From a candidate division WWE3 bacterium (GTDB lineage: Bacteria > Patescibacteriota > WWE3 > 2-01-FULL-39-13): 46,459 bases of DNA. Of the stretch, positions 38,666 through 46,459 are shown piece after piece. The position numbers and the translations under genes are program-made. The stretch's first letter is position 1; every line of letters starts with the position of its first letter. Below the pieces are notes generated by a model, which was not told the DNA's origin, searched no databases, and saw nothing but the letters and a program-made list of their open reading frames with translations. Location: contig CALRDH010000001.1 of NCBI GenBank assembly GCA_943354835.1, positions 1 through 46,459 of the forward strand. The letters are read 5' to 3'.

Positions 38666-39136
38666 TTACCACTTGAAGTGTGCGAAGGCTTTGTTTGCCT
38701 CTGCCATTTTGTGAGTCTCTTGTTTCTTTTTGATTGCCATGCCTTCTTCTTTATATGCAGCTTTTACTTCGCTTGTAAGACTTATAGAAATTGGTGCACC
38801 TTTTTGCTTTTTAGCTGAATCAAGAATCCATCTCATTGCAACTGTTTCAGCTCTATCGTGCTTTACTGGAACTGGTACTTGATAATTAGCTCCACCAACC
38901 CTCCTCGTTCTTACTTCGACTTCTGGCATTACATTTTTAATAGCTTCTTCAAAATATCTGCGAGCTTCTTTAACATCTTCGGCATCGATTGTTTCAAGCA
39001 TATCGTAAACAATTTTTCGAGCTGTAGATTTTTTACCACCAAGCATTACCATATTTATAAATTTAGCAACTACTCTTGATTTATATTTTGTATCTGGTTC
39101 TTTTGGTTCTCTTGGTGCAATTTTTCCACGTGACAT
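38666..39136 (-). CDS. rpsG: Ribosomal protein S7 (uS7)
   Basis: 156 residues: MSRGKIAPREPKEPDTKYKS, VVAKFINMVMLGGKKSTARK (family v..finklM.dGKKs.A..IvY.al), VEVRTRRVGGANYQVPVPVK and RAETVAMRWILDSAKK. Nucleates the 30S head. Shine-Dalgarno AAAGGAGC inside the rpsL end. In most bacteria fusA follows; here the surface-protein array does. Confidence 0.97.
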   Translation of the reverse strand: MSRGKIAPREPKEPDTKYKSRVVAKFINMVMLGGKKSTARKIVYDMLETIDAEDVKEARRYFEEAIKNVMPEVEVRTRRVGGANYQVPVPVKHDRAETVAMRWILDSAKKQKGAPISISLTSEVKAAYKEEGMAIKKKQETHKMAEANKAFAHFKW

Positions 39137-39137
39137 A

Positions 39138-39563
39138 TTATTCTGCTCCTTTCTTCTTTGGCTTTTTTACGCCATAAATCGATCTACCATTCATTCTATT
39201 CGCGACTCCAAGTAAATCATAAGTTCCACGAACAATCGTATATCTAACTCCTGGGAGATCTTTAACTCTTCCTCCACGAATCATGACAACAGAGTGTTCT
39301 TGTAGATTATGGCCTTCTCCAGGAATATAAGCAGTAACTTCTCTTCTATTTGATAATCTAACTCTTGCGACTTTTCTTAAAGCAGAGTTTGGTTTTTTAG
39401 GCGTTGTTGTTCTAACGCTAACACAAACACCTCTTTTAAAAGATGAATACGTTTTTATATAAGCTCTTTTTTTCGTGTTATACATTACAGAAAGAGCTGG
39501 CGTCTTTATTTTTGATCTTCTGCTTTTTCTATTATTTCTTACTAACTGGTTTATTGTTGGCAT
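39138..39563 (-). CDS. rpsL: Ribosomal protein S12 (uS12)
   Basis: 141 residues: [20 protein letters not shown] at the start, then [20 protein letters not shown], and [20 protein letters not shown] with [10 protein letters not shown]. The lysines of PKKPNS and GRVKDLPG that carry streptomycin-resistance mutations in other species are the usual residues. Before [11 protein letters not shown] there is an insertion of about 14 residues relative to E. coli, as in Gram-positive S12. 12 nt after rpoC. Confidence 0.97.
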   Translation of the reverse strand: MPTINQLVRNNRKSRRSKIKTPALSVMYNTKKRAYIKTYSSFKRGVCVSVRTTTPKKPNSALRKVARVRLSNRREVTAYIPGEGHNLQEHSVVMIRGGRVKDLPGVRYTIVRGTYDLLGVANRMNGRSIYGVKKPKKKGAE

Positions 39564-39575
39564 AATTCTAACTTT

Positions 39576-42500
39576 TTAACTTAAACTATCAATTCTTGCA
39601 GCCTCACCGACTGGAATCCTGCGACCAATTATAACATTTTCTTTAAGTCCGATAAGATGATCTATCTTACCAGAAATTGCGCTTTCCGTAAGTACCCCAG
39701 AAGTCTCCTCGAACGAAGCGGCATCAAGCCAGCTTTCTGACATTCTAGAAGCCTTTGAAATACCAAGAAGTACAGGTTTTCCTTCGGCAGGCGTTCCACC
39801 TTTTGCTTTTACTGCTGCATTTTCAGAGATTAATTTGAAAACACTCACAATATCTCCTGGCAAAAGTACAGTATCGCCTTGTTTCTTAATTCTTACTCTA
39901 TTAAACATTTGTCTAATAATTACTTCAACGTGCTTATCATTAATAGCAACCCCTTGTGATCCATAAACTTGTTGAACTTCTTCTAAAGCATAAAGTTGAA
40001 CAGGCATAGATCCTAAAGCCTCATACATGTCTTGCAAGTTCAAGGCTCCTTCTGTCAATTTTGTTCCAGGAACAACGAGATCACCATCAGAAACGATAAT
40101 CTCCATTGATTTCTCTATTACAAATGATTCTTCTTCCTCATCTTTTTTGGTAGGAATAATTGAAATCTTTGTAACATCACCCTGATCAATAACAACTTTC
40201 CCTGAAATCGATGCCATAACAGCTTGAGCTTTTGGCTTTCTAGCTTCAAATATTTCTTCAATTCTTGGAAGACCTTGTGTAATATTTTTAGCTGCAATTC
40301 CTCCGCTATGGAAAGTTCTCATTGTAAGCTGTGTACCCGGCTCTCCGATTGATTGAGCAGCGATAATACCAACTGCCGCACCAACAAGAACATCTTTATT
40401 TGTAGAAAGGTCTGTTCCATAACATTTTGAACACACACCATACATTGCATCACATGTTAAAGCTGACCTTATCTTAACGCTGTCTACTTTTGATTTATTA
40501 ATTTCTTCAGCAATTTCTTTTGTAATAATTGCATTTCTTTTAACAATAACTTTTGATCCATCTTTTACATCTTCTGCACAGTATCTTCCGATTAATCGTA
40601 AATACCATTGATGCAAAGGAATATCCTGGCCACGTCTTATGGTCCTAAATGATTTTGTTTTACAATCTTCAGTTCGAACCATTACATCTTGAGCTATATT
40701 AACAAGTCTTCTTGTTAAATAACCGGCGTCGGCTGTTCCTAAACCTTTATCCATGTAGTTTCTTCTTGTACCACGTCCTGCCAAGAAATAATCAAAGCTC
40801 GACATACCAACAGCATGGTTTCCGAGAACTGGCATATCAATAAGTCTTCCAGACGGATCAGCAATCAAACCCTTTATAGCTGAAATTTGTCTCATCTGTG
40901 CAGGTGAAGCTTTTCCAGCTCCTGCAGCAATAATTATCTTAACCGGATTTTCATCATCCATTGCGCCAATAATTGTTTCATCAAAATGATCTGTTACACC
41001 TTGCCAAATCTTATGACTCATTTTGCTCATTTCACCTTGAGTTATCAAACCCATATGATAATTTTGTTCTACTTGATCAATCTCCAAGTGAGCTGCTTTC
41101 AAAACATCATCCATATCGACAGGTCTCTCACAATCAAAGATTGATAAAGAAATACCTGAAAGTGTAGAGAATCTAAATCCGTAATACTTCAAATCATCAA
41201 TTAATTTAACGGTTGTTGCGATTCCTGTTAAATCTAGTGAATCTTGTATAAGATTTTTTACACCTGATTTTCCAAGAGCCTTATTAAAATAGCCGAATTC
41301 AGAAGGAATTACCTTATTCAAAATAACAAGCCCAGCTGTAGTCTCGACTTCTTTTCCAGAAATCATAACTTTAATTTTTTGTCTTAGATTAACTTTTTTA
41401 CTTCCATATGCACGTAGAACTTCTTCTTTATCTGCAAATATAATCTTGGATTCTGGAAGTCCTTTATCAACAGTTGTCATGTAATAAAGTCCCAAAACCA
41501 TTTCTTTTGATGGAATAGTTACAACAGAACCATCAGCTGGCTTTAACAAATTATTACTTGCAAGCATTAGTTCAATTGCTTCATTAACAGCTCTTTCCGA
41601 TAAAGGAAGATGAACAGCCATTTGGTCTCCATCAAAGTCTGCGTTAAAACCTGCACAAACGACAGGATGTAGCTGTATAGCTTTTCCATCTGTCAACTTT
41701 GGCCAAAATGCCTGAATACTTAATCTGTGTAATGTAGGTGCACGATTTAATAGAACTGGTCTTTTTGCGACAAGCTCTTCTAGTATCGAATATACTTCTG
41801 CTGGTTTTTCATCTAAAACTGATTTAGCAGTCTTCATGTTAGGAGCAAAACCTCTTTCCATTATTTCTCTAATCAAAAACGGCTTGAATAATTCTAAAGC
41901 CATTTCTGTTGGCAAACCGCACTGATCAAGTTCTAGGTTAGGACCAGAAACAATAACTGCACGGCCTGAATAGTCAACGCGTTTTCCAAGTAAGTTTGAT
42001 CTAAAATGACCTTGTTTTCCTTTAATAGAATCGGCTAATGATCTATATGTTTTTCTATCTCTTGTTCTTGATTTTCTTACCTTTGAAGCATCAATCAATG
42101 CATCAACGGCTTCTTGTAACATTCTTTTTTCATTTCTAACAATAATTTCAGGTGCACCAAGCTCCATTAATCTTTTCAACCTATTATTTCGGTTAATAAT
42201 TCTTCTATATAAGTCATTTAAATCAGAAGTCGCAAATCTTCCACCTTCGAGTTGAACCATAGGTCTAAGATCTGGTGGTATAACTGGCAAAACTCTTATT
42301 ATTGTTGAGTATGGATTAACTCCACCTTTTATAAAACTATCAATAGTCTTCAATCTTTTTTTAATTTTCTCAGCTTTTGTTGATTTAGCATGTGCAAGCT
42401 CTTCTCTTAAATCAGTAGCAACTTTCTGTATATCAAATTCTGCTAATATTTTTTGAATGGCTTCAGCACCAATTGAAACCTCACAGAATTCATCAAGATA

Positions 42501-43274
42501 TTCTTCTAAGGAAATGAACTCTTTATCAGTCATTACTGTATGTAGTTCGACTTCGTGTAATTTCTTTTCTATCTTTTTAAGCTCAAGTTCAGCTTTCTCT
42601 TGTTCCACTAATTCTTGATCTCTTGCTTCAGCTGCTTTTTCATTTGCTTTTTGTCTTATTTTTAAAGCTTTATCAACAAGTGATTTTTCCCATTGATCTT
42701 GAGGTCTTGCGTCAAGTGATAAAACCTTACCTTCGGCTTCGTCTAAAATAGCCTTGATTTTCAATTCGACTTCTTCGTGTACTAAATTTCTGGCTTCTAT
42801 GATTTTATCTTCAAATTGTTCAAAAACACCTTCTTTAGATTCAAGGTCAATAGCTGTAACAATAAAAGATGAGAAATATATAACAAGCTCCAAGCTCCTT
42901 GGAGCAATTCCTAAAACATTAGCTAAAACGGACGGAATATTTTTAAAAAACCAAACGTGAGCAACAGGTGAAGCCAAATTTATATGCCCCATTCTTTCTC
43001 TTCTTACCTTTGATGTAGTTACCTGAACTCCACATCTATCACAGACAACACCTTTATATCTTATTCTTTTATATTTTCCGCAATAACATTCATAATCTTT
43101 AACTGGACCAAATATTTTTTCACAGAACAAACCATCTTTTTCTGGTTTAAAAGTACGATAGTTTATAGTTTCTGGCTTTGTAACTTCGCCATATGACCAA
43201 GACAATACATCATCCGAAGATGCCAATGTAATTTTTAATGCGTCAATATCTCTTAGTTTATTTAAATCTTCCAT
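39576..43274 (-). CDS. rpoC: RNA polymerase subunit beta-prime
   Basis: 1232 residues. Catalytic NADFDGDQMAVHLPLS (Mg2+-binding aspartates), N-terminal zinc site CYCGKYKRIRYKGVVCDRCG, bridge/trigger region GIIAAQSIGEPGTQLTMRTF followed by HSGG, and the second zinc site CDAMYGVCSKCYGTDL. The segment between about residues 145 and 300 is rich in Lys/Glu and looks coiled-coil (clamp helices region). Start 9 nt after the rpoB stop. The C-terminus KASRMSESWLDAASFEETSG is the usual one. Confidence 0.98.
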   Translation of the reverse strand: MEDLNKLRDIDALKITLASSDDVLSWSYGEVTKPETINYRTFKPEKDGLFCEKIFGPVKDYECYCGKYKRIRYKGVVCDRCGVQVTTSKVRRERMGHINLASPVAHVWFFKNIPSVLANVLGIAPRSLELVIYFSSFIVTAIDLESKEGVFEQFEDKIIEARNLVHEEVELKIKAILDEAEGKVLSLDARPQDQWEKSLVDKALKIRQKANEKAAEARDQELVEQEKAELELKKIEKKLHEVELHTVMTDKEFISLEEYLDEFCEVSIGAEAIQKILAEFDIQKVATDLREELAHAKSTKAEKIKKRLKTIDSFIKGGVNPYSTIIRVLPVIPPDLRPMVQLEGGRFATSDLNDLYRRIINRNNRLKRLMELGAPEIIVRNEKRMLQEAVDALIDASKVRKSRTRDRKTYRSLADSIKGKQGHFRSNLLGKRVDYSGRAVIVSGPNLELDQCGLPTEMALELFKPFLIREIMERGFAPNMKTAKSVLDEKPAEVYSILEELVAKRPVLLNRAPTLHRLSIQAFWPKLTDGKAIQLHPVVCAGFNADFDGDQMAVHLPLSERAVNEAIELMLASNNLLKPADGSVVTIPSKEMVLGLYYMTTVDKGLPESKIIFADKEEVLRAYGSKKVNLRQKIKVMISGKEVETTAGLVILNKVIPSEFGYFNKALGKSGVKNLIQDSLDLTGIATTVKLIDDLKYYGFRFSTLSGISLSIFDCERPVDMDDVLKAAHLEIDQVEQNYHMGLITQGEMSKMSHKIWQGVTDHFDETIIGAMDDENPVKIIIAAGAGKASPAQMRQISAIKGLIADPSGRLIDMPVLGNHAVGMSSFDYFLAGRGTRRNYMDKGLGTADAGYLTRRLVNIAQDVMVRTEDCKTKSFRTIRRGQDIPLHQWYLRLIGRYCAEDVKDGSKVIVKRNAIITKEIAEEINKSKVDSVKIRSALTCDAMYGVCSKCYGTDLSTNKDVLVGAAVGIIAAQSIGEPGTQLTMRTFHSGGIAAKNITQGLPRIEEIFEARKPKAQAVMASISGKVVIDQGDVTKISIIPTKKDEEEESFVIEKSMEIIVSDGDLVVPGTKLTEGALNLQDMYEALGSMPVQLYALEEVQQVYGSQGVAINDKHVEVIIRQMFNRVRIKKQGDTVLLPGDIVSVFKLISENAAVKAKGGTPAEGKPVLLGISKASRMSESWLDAASFEETSGVLTESAISGKIDHLIGLKENVIIGRRIPVGEAARIDSLS

Positions 43275-43283
43275 AATAATTTA

Positions 43284-46200
43284 TTATTCTTTTGAACTAT
43301 CAACTTCTACTATATCTTCTGCTGTAGGTTCAGGAATGTCGTCTAATTCAGAATCGCTATCATCTTTCAAGTCGTCTTCGCTAAGCTTATCTAAATCATC
43401 AAGCTCTTCTGGATCAATAACAATTGGCTTTTCATCTTCTTCCTCGACTATGGAAGCTGATCTACCAATTGGTGTTATAGCCATCATCAAACCATTAAGC
43501 TGTCTAACTAGAAGCTTAAATGACTCTGGAACATGAGAATCTGGTATCGGCATTCCTTTAATAATTGATTGGAATGCTACATATCTTCCCTTAATGTCGT
43601 CTGATTTAATAGTCAACATTTCATGTAAAAGATTGGAAGCGCCATAACCTTCTAATGCCCAAACTTCCATTTCCCCAAATCTTTGACCTCCAAATTGAGC
43701 CTTTCCACCAAGTGGTTGTTGAGTTATCAAAGAATATGGACCAGTTGACCTTGCATGGATCTTTTCTTCAGCCATGTGGTGCAACTTGTAGATATAAATC
43801 GATCCAACAGTCACATCATGATCAAATGGTTCTCCAGTTGTTCCGTCAAATAATTTTGTCTTTCCAGATTCTGGAAGACCCGCAGCTTTAAGCTCTTCAG
43901 CAATTTTTTCAACCTGCACTTTTCTAAATGGAGGCATTGCATATTTATTTCCGGTTTTATATCCGACCCATCCTAAATGGGATTCAAGAATATTTCCAAT
44001 ATTCATACGGCCAAGAATAGAAGCTGGCGAGATAATTACGTCTATTGTTGTACCATCTGCCAAATATGGCATATCAGCTTCTGGAACTATCTTTGCGATA
44101 ACTCCTTTTTGACCGTGTCTATTCGAAAGTTTGTCTCCAATTGTAATTTTTCTAAATTCAGCAACCTTAACATTTACTTCTCTTAAAACACCCTTTGCCA
44201 TTTGTTCTTTATCACGAGGTGTCATGACTTTTACATCTATAACAACGCCTGATCTTCCATGTGGCAATCTTAATGAGTTATCTTTAACTTCTTTTACTCT
44301 TTCGCCGAAAACTGCTCTTAAAAGTCTTTCTTCTGCAGAAAGTTCTGCCTGACCTTTTGGAGCAATCTTACCGACCAAAATGTCGCCAGATTTAACTTGA
44401 GATCCGATAACAACGATACCGTCTGTGTCTAAGTTTCGTAAAGAATCTTCAGAAACATTAGGAATATCATTTGTTAATTCTTCTGGACCAAGCTTCGTAT
44501 CCATTACCTGAATTGTGTAATCAGAGATATTTATCGATGATAAAATGTCATCTTTTATTACACGGTCAGATAAGATAAAAGCGTCTTCGTAGTTAAATCC
44601 GTGATAACTCATGTAAGCAACTCTAAGATTTGTACCAAGTGCTAATTCTCCATTATTTGATGATGGACCTTCGGCCAATAAATCGCCTTTTTTAACTTTT
44701 GTCCCTACATTAACTACTGGATTTTGAGAATAACTCGAATCCATATTTGATTGAGAAAATTTTACTAATTTATATTCATTTGATTTACGACCATCTTTAA
44801 CAATGACCTTGCTTGAATCAACATATTCAACAATACCGGAATCTAAAGAACGGACTGTAAGACCTGCTTGATCAGCAATGTAGCCTTCGAGTCCTGTTCC
44901 GATAATTGGCTCTTCTGCTTTAACCAAAGGAACTGCTTGAGATGATTGTTGAGCTGTAATCAAAGCACGAGCAACGTCATTATTTCCTATGAAAGGAATA
45001 AGACCTGTAGAAACTCCTAAAATTTGCTCCGGAGCAACTTCAATATATTCACAATCAGAAGCAAAACCTATAAAGAATTCTAAACCACGTCTAATAGGAA
45101 CTCTTTTTTCAGAAATAAATCCTTTTTCGTCTACTATTACATCGCCACCCATTATATTTGTGTGCTCTTCATCATATGCAGCAAGATAATCGACTTGTGA
45201 AGTCACCTTCATTTTGCCCGATTTATCTTTTTCTAATTTTGCATATGGTGTTTCTAAAAATCCGTATTTGTTTACTTTTGCATAAAGAGCTAAGTAAGTT
45301 ACAAGACCAATGTTTTGACCTTCAGGACTTCGAATAGCGTCGATTTTTCCGTAATGAGTTGGATGAGCATCTCGAACAGCATAGCTTGCTCTTTCTTTTG
45401 TAAGTCCACCTTTACCCATAACGCTAAGTCTTCTCTTGTGATCTAGTGAATCTAAAGGATTATATTCCCCGAGTAGCTGTGATAGCTGACCTGATGACAA
45501 GAATGAAACGATTCTTGCTGAAACTGGTCTTGGAGAAATAAGTGTAGCTGGATCTGGCAAAACTTCTCTTGGTTGAAGCGCCATTTTTTCACGAGCTAAT
45601 CTTTCTAATTGATAAAAACCATATCTCATTTCTGATTGGATCAATTCCCCAACAGATCTTAATCTTCTATTTGAAAGACTATCAATATCATCTTCGACAT
45701 ATCCTTGGTCATTTTTAGAAAGATGAATTAAGTATTTTATTATTTCGACAATGTCTGATTGTTGTAATCCAAAATATTTTTCTTCGTTTGGTGTATCTAG
45801 CTTAAGCTTCATGTTTAGCTTAAATCTTCCAACATCACCAAGGCTGTATCTTCTTAAATTGAAGAACATATTATCTACTAATGATTTTGCACCTTCTAAG
45901 ACAACTGGCTCGCCAGGTCTCATCTTTTTATAAATTTCAAGTGCTGCTTCTTCGTAGTTAGTTGCAATATCCTTTTCAAGAGTCTTTGTTATATATGAGC
46001 CGATTGGTTCTTTTACATATTCACTAAATGCATTAAGAATGTCTTTATCGGTATCTAAACCAAAAACTCTTAACAACGTTGTTGCTGCTATTTTTCTTTT
46101 TCTATCAATTCTTACGTACATGACACCATACTTGCTAGTTTCGAAATCAATCCATACTCCTGTTTTTGGAAGTATTTTTGCATTTGGAAGTCTTAACCCT

Positions 46201-46459
46201 GTGATAGGATCAATATCGACACCAAAGAATACTCCTTGTGATCTTGCAAGTTGGTTAATTATTACTTTTGACACACCGTTGGAAACAAAAACTCCATCAT
46301 CAGTCATTATTGGGAAATCTCCCATATAAATTTCTTTTCTTTTTTCTTGTTTTGTTCCTATTTTTGAAATGGTTGCTGTGATGTACCAAGGGGCATCATA
46401 TGAAAGTCCCATTGATTTAGCTTCTTCTGGAGTTCTGTTTGGTTTATCGATTCTTGGAT
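43284..46459 (-). CDS. rpoB: RNA polymerase subunit beta, N-terminus beyond window
   Basis: The frame stays open to the window edge; an ATG at 46412 is internal, because the preceding codons (RIDKPNRTPEEAKS) match the RpoB region before the ..YdaPl..t motif. Seen are GDFPIMTDDGVFVSNGVSKV, the rifampicin region FLSSGQLSQLLGEYNPLDSL with HKRRLSVMGKGGLT, MSYHGFNYEDAFILSDR, and the C-terminal FGGQRFGEMEVWALEGYGAS. At the rifampicin site the usual S-Q-L-S-Q-F-M-D-Q-x-N-P is S-G-Q-L-S-Q-L-L-G-E-Y-N-P. A strongly acidic tail of about 60 residues (DEE/DDL-rich) extends the C-terminus. Roughly the first 90-100 residues are missing. Confidence 0.97.
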   Translation of the reverse strand, partial: PRIDKPNRTPEEAKSMGLSYDAPWYITATISKIGTKQEKRKEIYMGDFPIMTDDGVFVSNGVSKVIINQLARSQGVFFGVDIDPITGLRLPNAKILPKTGVWIDFETSKYGVMYVRIDRKRKIAATTLLRVFGLDTDKDILNAFSEYVKEPIGSYITKTLEKDIATNYEEAALEIYKKMRPGEPVVLEGAKSLVDNMFFNLRRYSLGDVGRFKLNMKLKLDTPNEEKYFGLQQSDIVEIIKYLIHLSKNDQGYVEDDIDSLSNRRLRSVGELIQSEMRYGFYQLERLAREKMALQPREVLPDPATLISPRPVSARIVSFLSSGQLSQLLGEYNPLDSLDHKRRLSVMGKGGLTKERASYAVRDAHPTHYGKIDAIRSPEGQNIGLVTYLALYAKVNKYGFLETPYAKLEKDKSGKMKVTSQVDYLAAYDEEHTNIMGGDVIVDEKGFISEKRVPIRRGLEFFIGFASDCEYIEVAPEQILGVSTGLIPFIGNNDVARALITAQQSSQAVPLVKAEEPIIGTGLEGYIADQAGLTVRSLDSGIVEYVDSSKVIVKDGRKSNEYKLVKFSQSNMDSSYSQNPVVNVGTKVKKGDLLAEGPSSNNGELALGTNLRVAYMSYHGFNYEDAFILSDRVIKDDILSSINISDYTIQVMDTKLGPEELTNDIPNVSEDSLRNLDTDGIVVIGSQVKSGDILVGKIAPKGQAELSAEERLLRAVFGERVKEVKDNSLRLPHGRSGVVIDVKVMTPRDKEQMAKGVLREVNVKVAEFRKITIGDKLSNRHGQKGVIAKIVPEADMPYLADGTTIDVIISPASILGRMNIGNILESHLGWVGYKTGNKYAMPPFRKVQVEKIAEELKAAGLPESGKTKLFDGTTGEPFDHDVTVGSIYIYKLHHMAEEKIHARSTGPYSLITQQPLGGKAQFGGQRFGEMEVWALEGYGASNLLHEMLTIKSDDIKGRYVAFQSIIKGMPIPDSHVPESFKLLVRQLNGLMMAITPIGRSASIVEEEDEKPIVIDPEELDDLDKLSEDDLKDDSDSELDDIPEPTAEDIVEVDSSKE

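Noticed and set aside
1-46459. CRISPR arrays, insertion sequences, prophage genes
   Set aside because: No regularly spaced repeats, Cas genes, transposases, integrases or phage structural genes were recognised on either strand.

Overview
The window is an AT-rich, very gene-dense bacterial segment that reads as a member of the Candidate Phyla Radiation (Patescibacteria). The evidence is a compact ribosomal superoperon with no rpmD (L30) gene between rpsE and rplO, short or trimmed core proteins (L3, MiaB, MscL), scattered CPR-style small membrane proteins, and almost no intergenic space. TGA is used as a normal stop (for example the 5'-3' exonuclease and the IPP isomerase), so this is not one of the CPR lineages that recode UGA as glycine. 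The phylum within the CPR cannot be fixed from the sequence alone.

Layout, left to right. 1-3805: a tRNA-modification block on the minus strand (dus, a free-standing tRNA-binding OB-fold protein, miaB without its TRAM domain, then miaA and the start of a probable AI-2E-type permease), with a small plus-strand hypothetical gene between miaB and miaA. 3816-6086: a PIN/Phd-type toxin-antitoxin pair with a palindromic operator, MscL, a two-helix membrane protein, a membrane-anchored degenerate RppH-like Nudix protein and a cupin. 6142-10033: tRNA-Ser(GGA), a small GC-rich repeat patch, a nucleoside deaminase and a methyltransferase on the plus strand, then a minus-strand run of 5'-3' exonuclease, GT4 glycosyltransferase and a shortened pyroglutamyl-peptidase-like protein. 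10066-10227: a structured, apparently promoter-driven RNA that matches no family I know. 10230-13090: cobalamin adenosyltransferase, a GNAT-like protein, an AlkA-like glycosylase, an FMN reductase, IPP isomerase and tRNA-Pro(GGG).

13168-46459 is a fused translation/transcription cluster, all on the minus strand. In transcription order it runs rpoB-rpoC-rpsL-rpsG, then an accessory insert, then fusA-tuf-rpsJ and the complete S10-spc-alpha order, ending with rplQ-rplM-rpsI. The canonical str operon (rpsL-rpsG-fusA-tuf) is split by about 6.6 kb holding four paralogous membrane-anchored surface proteins, a MntA/HepT toxin-antitoxin pair, radC and a YhaM-type exoribonuclease. A ybaB/ebfC gene sits between secY and adk. 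tuf is bracketed by two strong hairpins.

Regulation visible in the DNA: at least seven genes that open a transcription unit (miaA, the antitoxin, the Nudix-like gene, the deaminase, the exonuclease, radC, mntA) have a -10-like hexamer ending exactly 6 nt before the start codon, which predicts leaderless mRNAs. Genes inside operons often carry Shine-Dalgarno sequences and start or stop overlaps (ATGA, TAATG). The observations most worth following up are the putative structured RNA at 10066-10193, the four-member surface-protein array inside the str operon, the MiaB-TRAM/Trbp111 arrangement and the widespread leaderless promoter geometry.
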